Numbered from the stretch's first letter, positions 1 through 8,067 are shown. The stretch: DNA of 64,000 bases from Paraburkholderia sediminicola (GCF_902859805.1 NZ_CADIKC010000007.1:372001-436000), one strand, 5' to 3'. Program-made: numbers and translations. Notes: generated from the sequence alone by a model not told the origin.

Positions 1-1244
1 TTTTCACCGAACGCCTCGAGTTGACGATTGCGCGCTGCCAGCGCAACGGTAATGGCTTTACCGTGCTGATCGCCGAACTCGATCATCTGCGCAAACTACG
101 CGATGCGCTCGGTTTGCATGCGGCCGAACTGGTGTTGCAGATCGTCGGTGAACGGCTGCGCGGTCTCTTTCCTAACGACGGCACGATCGCCTCGATCGGT
201 GGCACGCAATTCGCGCTGCTGATCAATGAAACCGGCGCGGCGGCCGACGCTTTTGCGGCTGAGGCGCTGGGCCGCATCGCCGAATCGATCGACTACGCGG
301 GCACCGCGCTGAACATCACGGCGAGTATCGGCGTCGTCGCCTATCCTGCGGACGGCGCCGATGCGCCGACACTGATGCGTCGCGCGGGCGTGGCGTTGTC
401 GGCGGCTTCGGCGGTCAACGGCAATGCGGTGCGGCGCTTTTCTACCGCGCTCGAAGGCCAGGCGGCGCGCCGCTTCGAATTGGAGACGATGCTGCGCGAA
501 GCGCTCGAGCGTCAGCAACTGCATCTCGTGTATCAGCCGCAGGTGACGCTTTCCAATGGCCGCATCGCGCAGGTGGAGACGCTGCTGCGCTGGAATCATC
601 CGCAGCGTGGGTTGATCAGTCCGGTCGAGTTCGTGCCGGTCGCAGAAGAGTCGGGCCTGATCGAGCAGATCGGCGAGTGGGTGATCCGAACCGCGTGCCG
701 CGACGCCGGCAAATTACTGCGGCTTACCGGCACTTTGCCGCGGGTCGCGGTGAACGTCTCCCCGCAGCAGTTCCAGCGGCACAATCTGTTCGAGACGATC
801 CGCGGAGCGCTCGAAGATGCCGCGCTCGACCCTTCGTACCTTGAAGTGGAAATCACCGAGGGCGTGCTGCTGGGCGACACCGAGCTGGCATTGCAGACGC
901 TGCATGCGTTGCGCGAATTGGGCGTCGAAGTCGCGGTGGATGATTTCGGCACCGGCTATTCGAGTCTCGCTTATCTCACGCGCTTTCCGCTGAATCGCCT
1001 GAAAATCGATCGCTCGTTTGTGATGCGCATGAGTACCGATCCGCAGTGCGCGGCGCTCGTCGGCGCCATTATCGCCATGGCCCATGCGTTGAAATTGCGG
1101 GTGACGGCTGAAGGTGTGGAGACAGCCGAGCAGGCCGCGCAACTGGAAGCGCTCGGCTGCGACGAGGCGCAGGGATTCTGGTTCTCGCGGCCCATCACCA
1201 TCGCGGCGTTGCGCAATTTGCTGAAGCCGTTGGGCACCGGCTGA
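1..1244 (+). CDS. GGDEF/EAL-domain cyclic-di-GMP protein, 5' truncated by the window edge
   Basis: The reading frame is already open at the first full codon (base 3), so the true start lies upstream. Counting from the TTG codon at base 21, residues 1-140 are a GGDEF-type fold in which the signature is degenerate (GGTQF at 60-64), so diguanylate cyclase activity is unlikely. Residues about 155-400 form an EAL phosphodiesterase domain. Its signature reads ETL at 186-188, keeping the metal-binding Glu. Other active-site landmarks are present: N245 in NVSPQQF, E277, DDFGTGYSS from D307, K328 and AEGVET. Expected role: hydrolysis of cyclic-di-GMP, with the GGDEF remnant as a possible GTP-sensing partner. 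Sensor domains may lie upstream. The stop is followed by a bidirectional hairpin. Confidence 0.9.
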   Translation, partial: FTERLELTIARCQRNGNGFTVLIAELDHLRKLRDALGLHAAELVLQIVGERLRGLFPNDGTIASIGGTQFALLINETGAAADAFAAEALGRIAESIDYAGTALNITASIGVVAYPADGADAPTLMRRAGVALSAASAVNGNAVRRFSTALEGQAARRFELETMLREALERQQLHLVYQPQVTLSNGRIAQVETLLRWNHPQRGLISPVEFVPVAEESGLIEQIGEWVIRTACRDAGKLLRLTGTLPRVAVNVSPQQFQRHNLFETIRGALEDAALDPSYLEVEITEGVLLGDTELALQTLHALRELGVEVAVDDFGTGYSSLAYLTRFPLNRLKIDRSFVMRMSTDPQCAALVGAIIAMAHALKLRVTAEGVETAEQAAQLEALGCDEAQGFWFSRPITIAALRNLLKPLGTG

Positions 1245-1364
1245 CGATCGGCGGTTGATGGCGGCAATTCCGCTGCCAACTTGACGTCGGTCGCGATCCT
1301 TCAATTGCCGCAGCGCGTCGTATTTGGCGCAAAACGCGTGTCGCCAAAGCTAGCCGGAAAAGAG

Positions 1365-1387
1365 AAAGGGGCCGAATGGCCCCTTTT
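1365..1387. terminator. Bidirectional Rho-independent terminator
   Basis: A perfect 9-bp stem (AAAGGGGCC at 1365-1373, GGCCCCTTT at 1378-1386) closes a GAAT loop. T-rich sequence follows in both directions. It lies between the convergent EAL gene (plus) and phasin gene (minus) and can serve both. Confidence 0.85.
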
Positions 1388-1413
1388 CATCTGCTCGCAT
1401 TACGACACGAGAC

Positions 1414-1923
1414 TTATTTTGCTGCGTCGTCCGCGGCGGTAATCGCCGTGCCGGCCATAGCGGAGGCACGCTTGATACTGTCCTGAACCACATTGCTCGA
1501 ATGAATCATCGAGGCCATCACGGATTGCATTGCCCCGAATGCGCTATCCGAGCTGAACGGCGTGGTTTGGCCGAAGCCGGAACCGAGTTGCGCCACGTTG
1601 GCGCCGAACTCTTCGCGCAGCGATTCGCCGGCCTTGGTCAACGCCGCGGTGAATTGCGCGTCAATTTCCTTGACGTGCTGCGCGTACGACAAGGTGCGTT
1701 GCACCAGTTGCTGCTGCAGATCGGACACGCCGGCGAACGGCGCGGTGGTGAACTGGCCGGCCGACAATGCGCTCTTGCTTTCGGTGACGGTTGCCTTCAG
1801 TGCCGCGAGATTGAGTTCGCCGAGCTTTTGCAGACATGCCAGCCCGTCGAGCTGCAGGTTGGTGAAGATGTTGAAAGTGCGTTGGCCGAAGGCTGCGCTA
1901 TGTTCGATCGCGGGGCTGTGCAT
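1414..1923 (-). CDS. Phasin family protein (PHB granule-associated)
   Basis: Phasins coat polyhydroxyalkanoate granules in the cytoplasm and control their number and size. This 169-residue protein has the usual phasin length and make-up. It is Ala/Gln-rich and helical, has no Cys, and carries the N-terminal pattern FNIFTNLQLDGLACLQKLGELN followed by a long amphipathic stretch ending in an Ala-rich tail. The ORF extends 20 codons upstream, but the ATG at 1923 is preferred because GGAG lies at a good distance before it. The neighbouring esterase and regulator are also PHB-related. A candidate PhaR-type palindrome lies about 95 bp upstream. Confidence 0.88.
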   Translation of the reverse strand: MHSPAIEHSAAFGQRTFNIFTNLQLDGLACLQKLGELNLAALKATVTESKSALSAGQFTTAPFAGVSDLQQQLVQRTLSYAQHVKEIDAQFTAALTKAGESLREEFGANVAQLGSGFGQTTPFSSDSAFGAMQSVMASMIHSSNVVQDSIKRASAMAGTAITAADDAAK

Positions 1924-2015
1924 AAGTGATCTCCAAAGTGACCCGGGGCAGGCGCCCAAAGGATTTCGGAGGCCAGGTCTCACGCGAGACGGCAGGTCGA
2001 CGCGGCGCAGTGATT

Positions 2016-2045
2016 TTGCTGCGCTGCAACATGAGCCACTTTATA
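2016..2045 (-). promoter_or_regulatory. Phasin promoter element with a PhaR-like palindrome
   Basis: On the minus strand a TATAAA -10 hexamer (2045-2040) is followed by a 14-base near-palindrome, TTGCTGCGCTGCAA (2016-2029), placed around +4 to +18 of the predicted transcript. PhaR repressors of PHB-forming proteobacteria are known to bind TGC/GCA-rich palindromes near phasin genes, so this is a plausible repressor site. No convincing -35 hexamer was found. Confidence 0.45.
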
Positions 2046-2102
2046 CCTTTGCGGCAGGATGTACAGCGTTTTCGTCAAAATGATTCGTCAGTCGAATGGC
2101 GC

Positions 2103-3212
2103 TCAGTGTGCCCCTGCTGCGCGCGGATGGGCGAGGAAGAAGCGCAGCATTTCGGCTGTCGCGTCAGGGCCGGATGGGTCCGTGTAGGTGCCGCGCTGAC
2201 TGCCGCCGGCCCATGCGTGGCCCGCGCCATGGATCGACCAGTATTCCGCTTCGACACCGTTCGCGGCGACGAACCGTTGCACCGTGCATCCGCGCCGGCC
2301 GCTCGCGGTGCCTGCAGTGTGCGACAGCGGGTTGAGTGTCGTGACGCCGCCATCGAAGCTCGCTAACAGCGCAGCGGCGTTCGAGGGATGCACGGTCGTG
2401 TCCGCGTCGCCTTGAAACACGATGAGCGGGCGCTGCGGTTCGACGTGCGAGCGGCTGCGATGCGCTTTGCCGCCCTTCATTGCGGCGAGCGCTGAGGGCA
2501 GATCATTCGCGCTTCCGTAGGCGAGGCCGGAATGCACGCAGGCCGCGGCGTACAGATCGGGCGAGGTTTTCAGCATGATGTCCGCCATGGCGCCACCTGC
2601 CGACAGACCCGCCACATACACCCGCGCCGGATCGACGCGATAACGCGCCATCACCTCACGCGTGATGCCGGCGATCAACGACGGTTCGCCCTGATCGCGC
2701 TGCTGGTCGGCAGGCTTGAACCAGTTCCAGCAGGTCGACGGATTGGCTGCCTGCGATTGATTCGGATACACGACGATGAAGCCATGACGCTCGGCCATTT
2801 CGTTCATGCGCGTGCCGGCCGCGAAGTCATCGGCGTTTTGCGTGCAGCCGTGCAGCATCACGATGAGCGGCAACGGTTCGCTCTTGTAGACGGCGGGTAC
2901 GTAGAGCTTGTATTGGCGTTGGCCCGCGCTGTTGCTGAAGGTGTGGGTGCTGAAGGTGCCGGGTGTGTCGGCGTCGAAAGTGCGCTCGGCAGGGGCGTGC
3001 GGCGTGGTGTTGGCGTGGGATTGCGCCTGCGTCCACGCTTGTGCCCATTCGTTGACACTTTGCGGCATGGGCGAGGTTTGCGCATTGCCCGCGTTGGCCT
3101 TGTTGCCGGCGAGTGCGCGCTGAACCGCAGCGGTCGCTTCTTTCGGCCCCTTCGTGCGCAGCAGGTCGAAGGCTTCTTTCATCGACTTCAGGAAATCTTC
3201 ATTCATTTTCAT
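2103..3212 (-). CDS. PHB-depolymerase family alpha/beta-hydrolase esterase
   Basis: A serine esterase of the PHB depolymerase/LpqC type, 369 residues. Residues about 80-365 are the alpha/beta hydrolase. The oxyanion segment is HGCTQNADDF from 121, the lipase box is GLSAG at 202-206 (nucleophile S204), the likely acid is D269 or D271 in QGDADTTVHP, and the catalytic His is H332 in GHAWAGG. The first 75 residues are charged and Ala-rich with no signal peptide, which suggests a cytoplasmic enzyme rather than a secreted depolymerase. The ATG at 3206 is an equally possible start, since neither has a strong Shine-Dalgarno. It lies 106 bp downstream of the ribbon-helix-helix gene on the same strand. 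The true substrate (PHB, oligomers or another ester) is not proven. Confidence 0.87.
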   Translation of the reverse strand: MKMNEDFLKSMKEAFDLLRTKGPKEATAAVQRALAGNKANAGNAQTSPMPQSVNEWAQAWTQAQSHANTTPHAPAERTFDADTPGTFSTHTFSNSAGQRQYKLYVPAVYKSEPLPLIVMLHGCTQNADDFAAGTRMNEMAERHGFIVVYPNQSQAANPSTCWNWFKPADQQRDQGEPSLIAGITREVMARYRVDPARVYVAGLSAGGAMADIMLKTSPDLYAAACVHSGLAYGSANDLPSALAAMKGGKAHRSRSHVEPQRPLIVFQGDADTTVHPSNAAALLASFDGGVTTLNPLSHTAGTASGRRGCTVQRFVAANGVEAEYWSIHGAGHAWAGGSQRGTYTDPSGPDATAEMLRFFLAHPRAAGAH

Positions 3213-3318
3213 GATCGGCAGTTACTGCGTTGACCTACATTGCGCGTGACGGAGTCAGGCGATGAGTTTCACGGCCTCAGCATGGCTTCAACCAACGAAT
3301 CAGCCATGCCGGGCACCC

Positions 3319-3744
3319 CTACCTGATGCGTCCGGCGAGCGCCGCCTTGACCGCGGGCGACGCGTGAAACGCGCCGAGCACCACCACCGACGCGATCGTG
3401 GCCGCCGCGAGTTCCGGCGGCACATCGGCTGCGATGCTGGCGAGGCCGAGCACGTGAATGTCCAGTCGCTCGCTCGAGGCTTGAGCGGCTTCGAGGTCCT
3501 GTTTCGAGAAGTGCTGCAGGCCGAGTACCAGCGCGCGCCGGGTCACCGTTTCCGTGACGACCTGCGCGTGGATGGCTAACTGGTTGCGAATCGCCGTACG
3601 GATCAGGTCGGTGCGGTTCGAGTAAAAGCCTTCTTCGACGAGTAAGTCGATCTGGCCCAGGTCGATTGGGCCGAGATTGATGGTGATCTTTTCGGTCTCG
3701 CCGCCTTTGGGGCGGGAGGTGTCGACGAGTTTGAGGTTGGCCAT
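3319..3744 (-). CDS. Ribbon-helix-helix (CopG-type) transcriptional regulator
   Basis: 141 residues. An N-terminal ribbon-helix-helix DNA-binding domain shows a beta strand EKITINLGPIDLGQ (about 19-32) and two helices running through SNRTDLIRTAIRNQL (about 42-56). The C-terminal 80 residues are an unassigned helical/Ala-Val-rich domain that may mediate ligand binding or oligomerisation. The ATG at 3744 is preferred over upstream codons because it starts just before the conserved domain and has GGAA upstream. It probably heads a transcript with the esterase gene. A TTGACG/TATAAC promoter and two CATCCAAT direct repeats spaced 11 bp apart lie upstream, the geometry expected of an autoregulatory operator for this fold. 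Confidence 0.82.
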   Translation of the reverse strand: MANLKLVDTSRPKGGETEKITINLGPIDLGQIDLLVEEGFYSNRTDLIRTAIRNQLAIHAQVVTETVTRRALVLGLQHFSKQDLEAAQASSERLDIHVLGLASIAADVPPELAAATIASVVVLGAFHASPAVKAALAGRIR

Positions 3745-3781
3745 TTCTATTCCGTTCGGCGTCGGCTCGGCATCCGCACGC

Positions 3782-3836
3782 CATCCAATTAACATCCAAT
3801 GGGATGGTTATACGCGGCTGGGTCGAACGACGTCAA
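3782..3836 (-). promoter_or_regulatory. Promoter and direct-repeat operator of the RHH regulator gene
   Basis: Minus strand: TTGACG (3836-3831), 18-bp spacer, TATAAC (3812-3807). Over the predicted start site lie two CATCCAAT copies (3782-3789 and 3793-3800), exactly 11 bp apart, followed by an inverted GGATGG (3802-3807). Ribbon-helix-helix dimers typically bind tandem half-sites about one helical turn apart, so negative autoregulation is inferred. Confidence 0.65.
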
Positions 3837-3991
3837 TGAGGAAATTGAGGGCCGGGAGAGATTGGGAACCTAAATCTGAGAGCTGTTTGCGCGGCAGGCA
3901 GCGTTTGCAGAAGGGCGTGAGCAAAACCTCAGCACCCAACGACCCGCAGTGACTGCCGGCTTCGAAGTGACGCGCAGACTATTTCGCTGAC

Positions 3992-4156
3992 TCAAGCAAC
4001 GTCAACGAGCGGCGGCTTTTGTGGATCGGATGGACCTCTGAACGGCAGGTCTCGGGGAAGCGGCTTTGCCGGCGGCTCCAGCGGCGGCTCCGGAGGCGTG
4101 CTCGAGACGGGCCCGACAGGCGAATCGTCCTTGGCCGGATTGAACCTGACTTGCAT
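3992..4156 (-). CDS. Small proline-rich protein, 54 residues, unknown function
   Basis: A short ORF supported by an excellent ribosome-binding site (GGAGG ending 6 bases before the ATG at 4156). The product begins MQVRFNPAKDDSPVG and is about 30% proline, with PPEPPLEPPAKPLP in the middle and a DPQKPPLVDVA end. It has no membrane segment or cysteine. It starts 46 bp after the stop of the membrane-protein gene at 4203-4904 on the same strand, so the two are probably co-transcribed. Proline-rich tails of this type are often flexible linkers or protein-binding ligands, but no function is recognised. Coding status rests on the ribosome-binding site, position and amino-acid bias only. Confidence 0.5.
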   Translation of the reverse strand: MQVRFNPAKDDSPVGPVSSTPPEPPLEPPAKPLPRDLPFRGPSDPQKPPLVDVA

Positions 4157-4202
4157 GGCAACCTCCATGTGTATCGGAACGTTCTGGGGCGCTCAAAAGC
4201 GC

Positions 4203-4904
4203 TTATTTACTATGTCCCTTGCTGGTCCGGGGCCCGTGCGCGTATTCCGTGGGCGGAAACCAGAAGAAACATTGGGTTTGCTGGGTAGAAGGTATGCTAC
4301 GTATATCGATCGGTGCTGTTATTTTTATATCCTGGGTTTTCGGCAGGTCCGCCTTATTCAGACCGCCTAAGTAGAAGATCGAGAAAGCGGCCGCGGTTAG
4401 CAGGGCCTCAACTATGACGAGGAGATTGATATTGGAAATATTCTTCGCGCGTTCGTCGTTGATTTTTGCGTTGGTTTCCTGGCGCGCGAGATAATTTTCT
4501 ATTAATAGTTTTTTAAGCTCGTCTGCCGATGTTATTCCCTGCGCCTGTGCCCTCTGGGGCGATCTGGCTATCGTAGCGTCCCATCCACGCTTGTATCTCT
4601 CCAGCTCCGTCGACACTGGAAGGGTTTTGTACGTGTTTCTATGGAAGAGCGAACCGACCGAGGATCTGAAAAAATAAAACCCGGACAAGAACAGTAACGC
4701 AAAGGTGATCGCCAGAAGCGCGAAAAACAGATAATCCACGAGACCATGCTTGTGCCCGATATCGACGTTAGTCAGCAGAAAACTAAGCGCTCCGATAATC
4801 GCGGTAACAAGCGTGAGTGATGACTGCAGCCGTGAGTCGATCTTGTCGCGTAAGTCGAGTTCGCGCCAGTGCTGGCTTTCGTAGAGATCTTCAGCGTTCA
4901 ACAT
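4203..4904 (-). CDS. Unknown three-helix membrane protein, AT-richer than its surroundings
   Basis: 233 residues of no family I recognise. Hydrophobic segments lie at about 28-46, 56-80 and 159-180. Between helices 2 and 3 is a charged, mostly helical soluble region (residues 81-158) with many Arg, Lys and Glu. The C-terminal tail (about 181-233) is polar and holds FFWFPPTEY. The N-terminus (residues 1-27) is charged and amphipathic. An AGGGGG ribosome-binding site precedes the ATG at 4904. Base composition differs from the neighbours: bases 4441-4500 contain 29 G+C of 60, whereas flanking genes are plainly above 60%. This suggests horizontal gain. The two-helix plus soluble-linker layout resembles small membrane effectors of defence loci, but nothing here proves that. 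Confidence 0.7.
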   Translation of the reverse strand: MLNAEDLYESQHWRELDLRDKIDSRLQSSLTLVTAIIGALSFLLTNVDIGHKHGLVDYLFFALLAITFALLFLSGFYFFRSSVGSLFHRNTYKTLPVSTELERYKRGWDATIARSPQRAQAQGITSADELKKLLIENYLARQETNAKINDERAKNISNINLLVIVEALLTAAAFSIFYLGGLNKADLPKTQDIKITAPIDIRSIPSTQQTQCFFWFPPTEYAHGPRTSKGHSK

Positions 4905-5065
4905 GCTGCGCCCCCTAAATCCGGCGAGTTATGACGTTCTTTCCAGACGACCAAGCAGCATTGCAACGTTCATTGTAGTGAGGGGTTCTCCGTTTTAAAT
5001 CAACCAAAACCCGGAGAAAGCACCGCGCCGGATGCTGAATATCTGCGCGGACGCTGGACGAACGT

Positions 5066-5092
5066 CGCGAGACTCCTTCAAGAAGTCTCGCG
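5066..5092. repeat. Perfect 9-bp inverted repeat downstream of rng
   Basis: CGCGAGACT (5066-5074) and AGTCTCGCG (5084-5092) flank a 9-base loop in the gap between the membrane-protein gene and rng. No T-run follows on either strand, so it is not a standard terminator; it could be an operator or an mRNA-end structure. Confidence 0.4.
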
Positions 5093-5175
5093 AGTGGAGT
5101 GGAGGGGGGAAATCATCGAGCCGGGAGGCTTCGATCAGGCGAGCAATGAGGCGCTACAGAGCGCATCGAGCAACG

Positions 5176-6645
5176 TTACATCAACACGATATCGTACTGT
5201 TCCTGGCTCAAGTTCGACTCCACCTGCAACGACACCGGCTTGCCGATGAAATCGATCAGCATCGCCAGATGCTGCGACTCTTCCTCGAGGAAAAGATCGA
5301 TCACCTGCTGCGACGCCACCACGCGAAACTCGCGCGGATTGAACTGCCGCGACTCGCGCAGAATTTCGCGCAGCACGTCGTAGCACACCGTGCGCGACGT
5401 CTTGACCTGTCCCTTGCCCTGACAAACCGGGCAGGGCTCGCACAGCACATGCGCCAACGATTCACGCGTGCGCTTGCGCGTCATCTCCACGAGTCCGAGC
5501 TGCGAGAAACCGTTCACGGTCACGCGCGTGCGATCGCGCGAGAGCGCCTTCTTCAACTCACCAAGCACCTGATCGCGATGCTCGATGTTCTCCATATCGA
5601 TGAAGTCGATGATGATCACGCCGCCCAGATTACGCAGGCGCAATTGCCGCGCGATGGTGTGCGCGGCTTCGAGGTTGGTCTTGAAGATCGTATCGTCGAA
5701 GTTGCGCGCGCCGACATAGCCGCCGGTGTTCACGTCGATGGTGGTCATCGCTTCGGTCTGGTCGATCACCAGATAGCCGCCCGACTTCAGATCGACCCGG
5801 CGTGACAATGCGCGCTGGATTTCCGCCTCGATGTTGTACAGATCGAAGAGCGGCCGCTCGCCGGTGTAGTGATGCAGCTTCGACGATACCGCCGGCGTGA
5901 ATTCCGCCGCGAAGTCGGCGAGCATCTGATAGGTCTCGCGCGAGTCGACCTGAATGCGCGAGGTCTCGTCGTTGACGAAATCTCGCAGCACACGCTGTGC
6001 AAGATTCAGGTCCTGATACAGCAGACTGGTCGGCGGCATGCGCTGACCTTGCGAGATGATCGTTGCCCACGTCTTGCGCAGATACGCGACGTCGCCGGCC
6101 AATTCTTCGCTGGTTGCATCTTCAGCGATGGTGCGCACGATGTAGCCGCCTTTTTCGTCGGCAGGCAGCACGGCGGTCAGACGCGCACGCACGGCCTCGC
6201 GTTCGGCTTCGCTCTCGATTTTCTGCGAGATGCCGATGTGCGGCTCCTGCGGCAGATACACGAGCGTGCGCCCGGCGATACTCACTTGCGTGGACAGCCT
6301 CGCGCCTTTGGTGCCGATCGGATCCTTCACGACCTGCACCATCAGCGTCTGACCTTCGAAGACGATTTTCTCGATGGGCTGATGCGGCGTTTGATGCTGC
6401 GGTTCGCCCGCAATGCGCGGATGCCAGATATCCGCTACGTGGAGGAACGCGGCGCGTTCCAGACCGATGTCGATGAAGGCGGATTGCATGCCCGGCAACA
6501 CGCGGACGACTTTGCCGAGATAGACATTGCCGACGCGTCCTCGCGACAGCGTTCGTTCGACGTGAAGTTCCTGGACGGCGCCTTGCTGGACGAGCGCGAC
6601 GCGCGTTTCCTGCGGCGTGACATTGATCAGGATTTCTTCATTCAT
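5176..6645 (-). CDS. rng: Ribonuclease G
   Basis: Endoribonuclease of the RNase E/G family that matures the 5' end of 16S rRNA and cleaves some mRNAs in the cytoplasm. 489 residues, the usual RNase G length without the long RNase E tail. The S1 RNA-binding domain spans about 38-128. Catalytic aspartates are D304 in TTIDVNTG and D347 in IIIDFID, matching the paired aspartates of the family. The zinc-link CPVC is at 405-408. The gene follows the maf-like gene after 9 bp, an arrangement common in beta-proteobacteria, so the two are probably co-transcribed. Confidence 0.97.
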   Translation of the reverse strand: MNEEILINVTPQETRVALVQQGAVQELHVERTLSRGRVGNVYLGKVVRVLPGMQSAFIDIGLERAAFLHVADIWHPRIAGEPQHQTPHQPIEKIVFEGQTLMVQVVKDPIGTKGARLSTQVSIAGRTLVYLPQEPHIGISQKIESEAEREAVRARLTAVLPADEKGGYIVRTIAEDATSEELAGDVAYLRKTWATIISQGQRMPPTSLLYQDLNLAQRVLRDFVNDETSRIQVDSRETYQMLADFAAEFTPAVSSKLHHYTGERPLFDLYNIEAEIQRALSRRVDLKSGGYLVIDQTEAMTTIDVNTGGYVGARNFDDTIFKTNLEAAHTIARQLRLRNLGGVIIIDFIDMENIEHRDQVLGELKKALSRDRTRVTVNGFSQLGLVEMTRKRTRESLAHVLCEPCPVCQGKGQVKTSRTVCYDVLREILRESRQFNPREFRVVASQQVIDLFLEEESQHLAMLIDFIGKPVSLQVESNLSQEQYDIVLM

Positions 6646-6654
6646 GGTGTTATT

Positions 6655-7284
6655 TTAGAAGTCGATGCGCGCTGCACGCAGGAGGGCAGCGGTTTCAAAA
6701 AGCGGCAAACCCATGATACCTGAATAGGACCCGTCGATATGCTCGATAAACTCCGCGGCGCGTCCCTGCACGCCGTATGCGCCCGCCTTGCCGAGCGGCT
6801 CGCCGCTTGCGGCATAGCGGCGCACGGCGTCCGCTTGCAGTGCAGCAAAACGCACCTTCGACACCGATAGCGCGGCAGGCAGCAACGTGCCTTCCGCGTC
6901 GACCACGGCAATGGCCGTCAGCACTTCGTGATCGCGGCCCGCGAGGCGCGTGAGCATCGCGACGGCATCGTCGGCGTCGACGGGCTTGCCGAGGATCGCG
7001 TCGTCGATCGTGACGGTTGTGTCGGCAACCAGGATCGGTCGTGCGGCATGCCCGCCTGCCACGAGGCGTGCGCGCGCGGCGTGCGCCTTCGCGATGCACA
7101 CGCGCTGCACGTAGTCGCGCGCCCGCTCGCCGGGGAGCTCGACTTCGAGCGCTTCGGCATCTTCATCGGGACGCGGCAGGAGCAATTCGAAACGCACGCC
7201 GAGTTGTTGCAGCAACTCCTGACGGCGCGGACTTTGGGAAGCGAGGTAGACGAACGGATGCAGCGAAGCGGCGGACGTGGGCAT
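6655..7284 (-). CDS. maf: Maf-family nucleoside triphosphate pyrophosphatase
   Basis: House-cleaning enzyme that hydrolyses non-canonical or excess nucleoside triphosphates (dTTP/UTP or m7GTP, depending on subgroup) to monophosphates. 209 residues. Family motifs are visible: SQSPRRQELL (16-25) at the substrate-binding N-terminus, the catalytic base D88 in VADTTV, GKAGAYGVQG, and SYSGIMGLPLFET near the end. It sits directly upstream of rng and downstream of rlmH on the same strand, though 222 bp separate it from rlmH. Substrate specificity cannot be told from the sequence. Confidence 0.93.
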   Translation of the reverse strand: MPTSAASLHPFVYLASQSPRRQELLQQLGVRFELLLPRPDEDAEALEVELPGERARDYVQRVCIAKAHAARARLVAGGHAARPILVADTTVTIDDAILGKPVDADDAVAMLTRLAGRDHEVLTAIAVVDAEGTLLPAALSVSKVRFAALQADAVRRYAASGEPLGKAGAYGVQGRAAEFIEHIDGSYSGIMGLPLFETAALLRAARIDF

Positions 7285-7506
7285 GAACAGGTCTCGATGA
7301 GGCGGGTTGCGTCAATGCGCGAGGCGCACGCGATGAGCGTGTCAGTCAGGCGACGATGAACGAGCCGAAGGACACGACGAAAAGCGCGTCGATCGATGTA
7401 TCGATGAACGCGCCTGCACATGCGTCCACAAATGCATCCAGAAGCGCGTCAATCAGCGCCGCCAGCAGGATCAGCAAACACGCGATCCGTCAGCTGCTTC
7501 GTTCGC

Positions 7507-7977
7507 TCACACGCGGTGATAGGGGTGATTTTGCGTGATGGTCCACGCGCGGTAAAGCTGTTCGGCGAGCAGCACGCGCACCATGGCGTGCGGCAGCGTC
7601 AGGCTGGAGACACGCAGCAGCATATCGGCGCGTGCTTTCAGATCGGGATCGAGCCCGTCGGCGCCGCCGATCAGAAATGCCACGTCGCGCCCGTCCTGCT
7701 GCCAGCCGGGCAGCGCGCCGGCAAGCTGCATCGTGGTCCAGTCCTTGCCGCGTTCATCGAGCGCGACGATGCGTGCGTTCTTCGGCAACGCGGCTTCGAT
7801 TTTCTGCCGTTCGGCTGCCATCACGCTTTCGGCCGGACGCCCCGACGAACGCTGCTCGGGCTTGATCTCGCGCAGCTCGATGCGCAGCTCGGACGGCATG
7901 CGCTTCGCGTATTCGTCGAAGCCGGTGGCGATCCAGTCTGGCATCTTGTGGCCGACGGCGAGGATGTGCAGTTTCAT
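7507..7977 (-). CDS. rlmH: 23S rRNA pseudouridine-1915 N3-methyltransferase
   Basis: SPOUT-class methyltransferase that N3-methylates pseudouridine 1915 in helix 69 of 23S rRNA on assembled 70S ribosomes, using S-adenosylmethionine. 156 residues, the normal length. The knotted cofactor-binding region is clear in LIGGADGLDPDLKARAD and the C-terminal SLTLPHAMVRVLLAEQLYRA, ending with NHPYHR. It follows rsfS by 90 bp, the conserved nadD-rsfS-rlmH order, so this is a ribosome-function operon. Confidence 0.96.
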   Translation of the reverse strand: MKLHILAVGHKMPDWIATGFDEYAKRMPSELRIELREIKPEQRSSGRPAESVMAAERQKIEAALPKNARIVALDERGKDWTTMQLAGALPGWQQDGRDVAFLIGGADGLDPDLKARADMLLRVSSLTLPHAMVRVLLAEQLYRAWTITQNHPYHRV

Positions 7978-8067
7978 GACGGATGTAATCGGGGGCGCAA
8001 GCGCTGCAATCGCGCACGCAAGCTTTGCCTTTGCGTCGCGGACTTCAGCGGTTTGCCAGCCGCGTAC

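Noticed and set aside
3269..3799. Alternative frame overlapping the RHH gene
   Set aside because: Arg/Pro/Gly-rich translation with no fold; the other frame gives a clear ribbon-helix-helix domain.
7285..7506. Low-complexity ATGCATCCA-like repeats and a short plus-strand frame between maf and rlmH
   Set aside because: The repeats are short and imperfect, and the peptide (Ser/Ala/Asn-rich) has no ribosome-binding site; treated as non-coding spacer.
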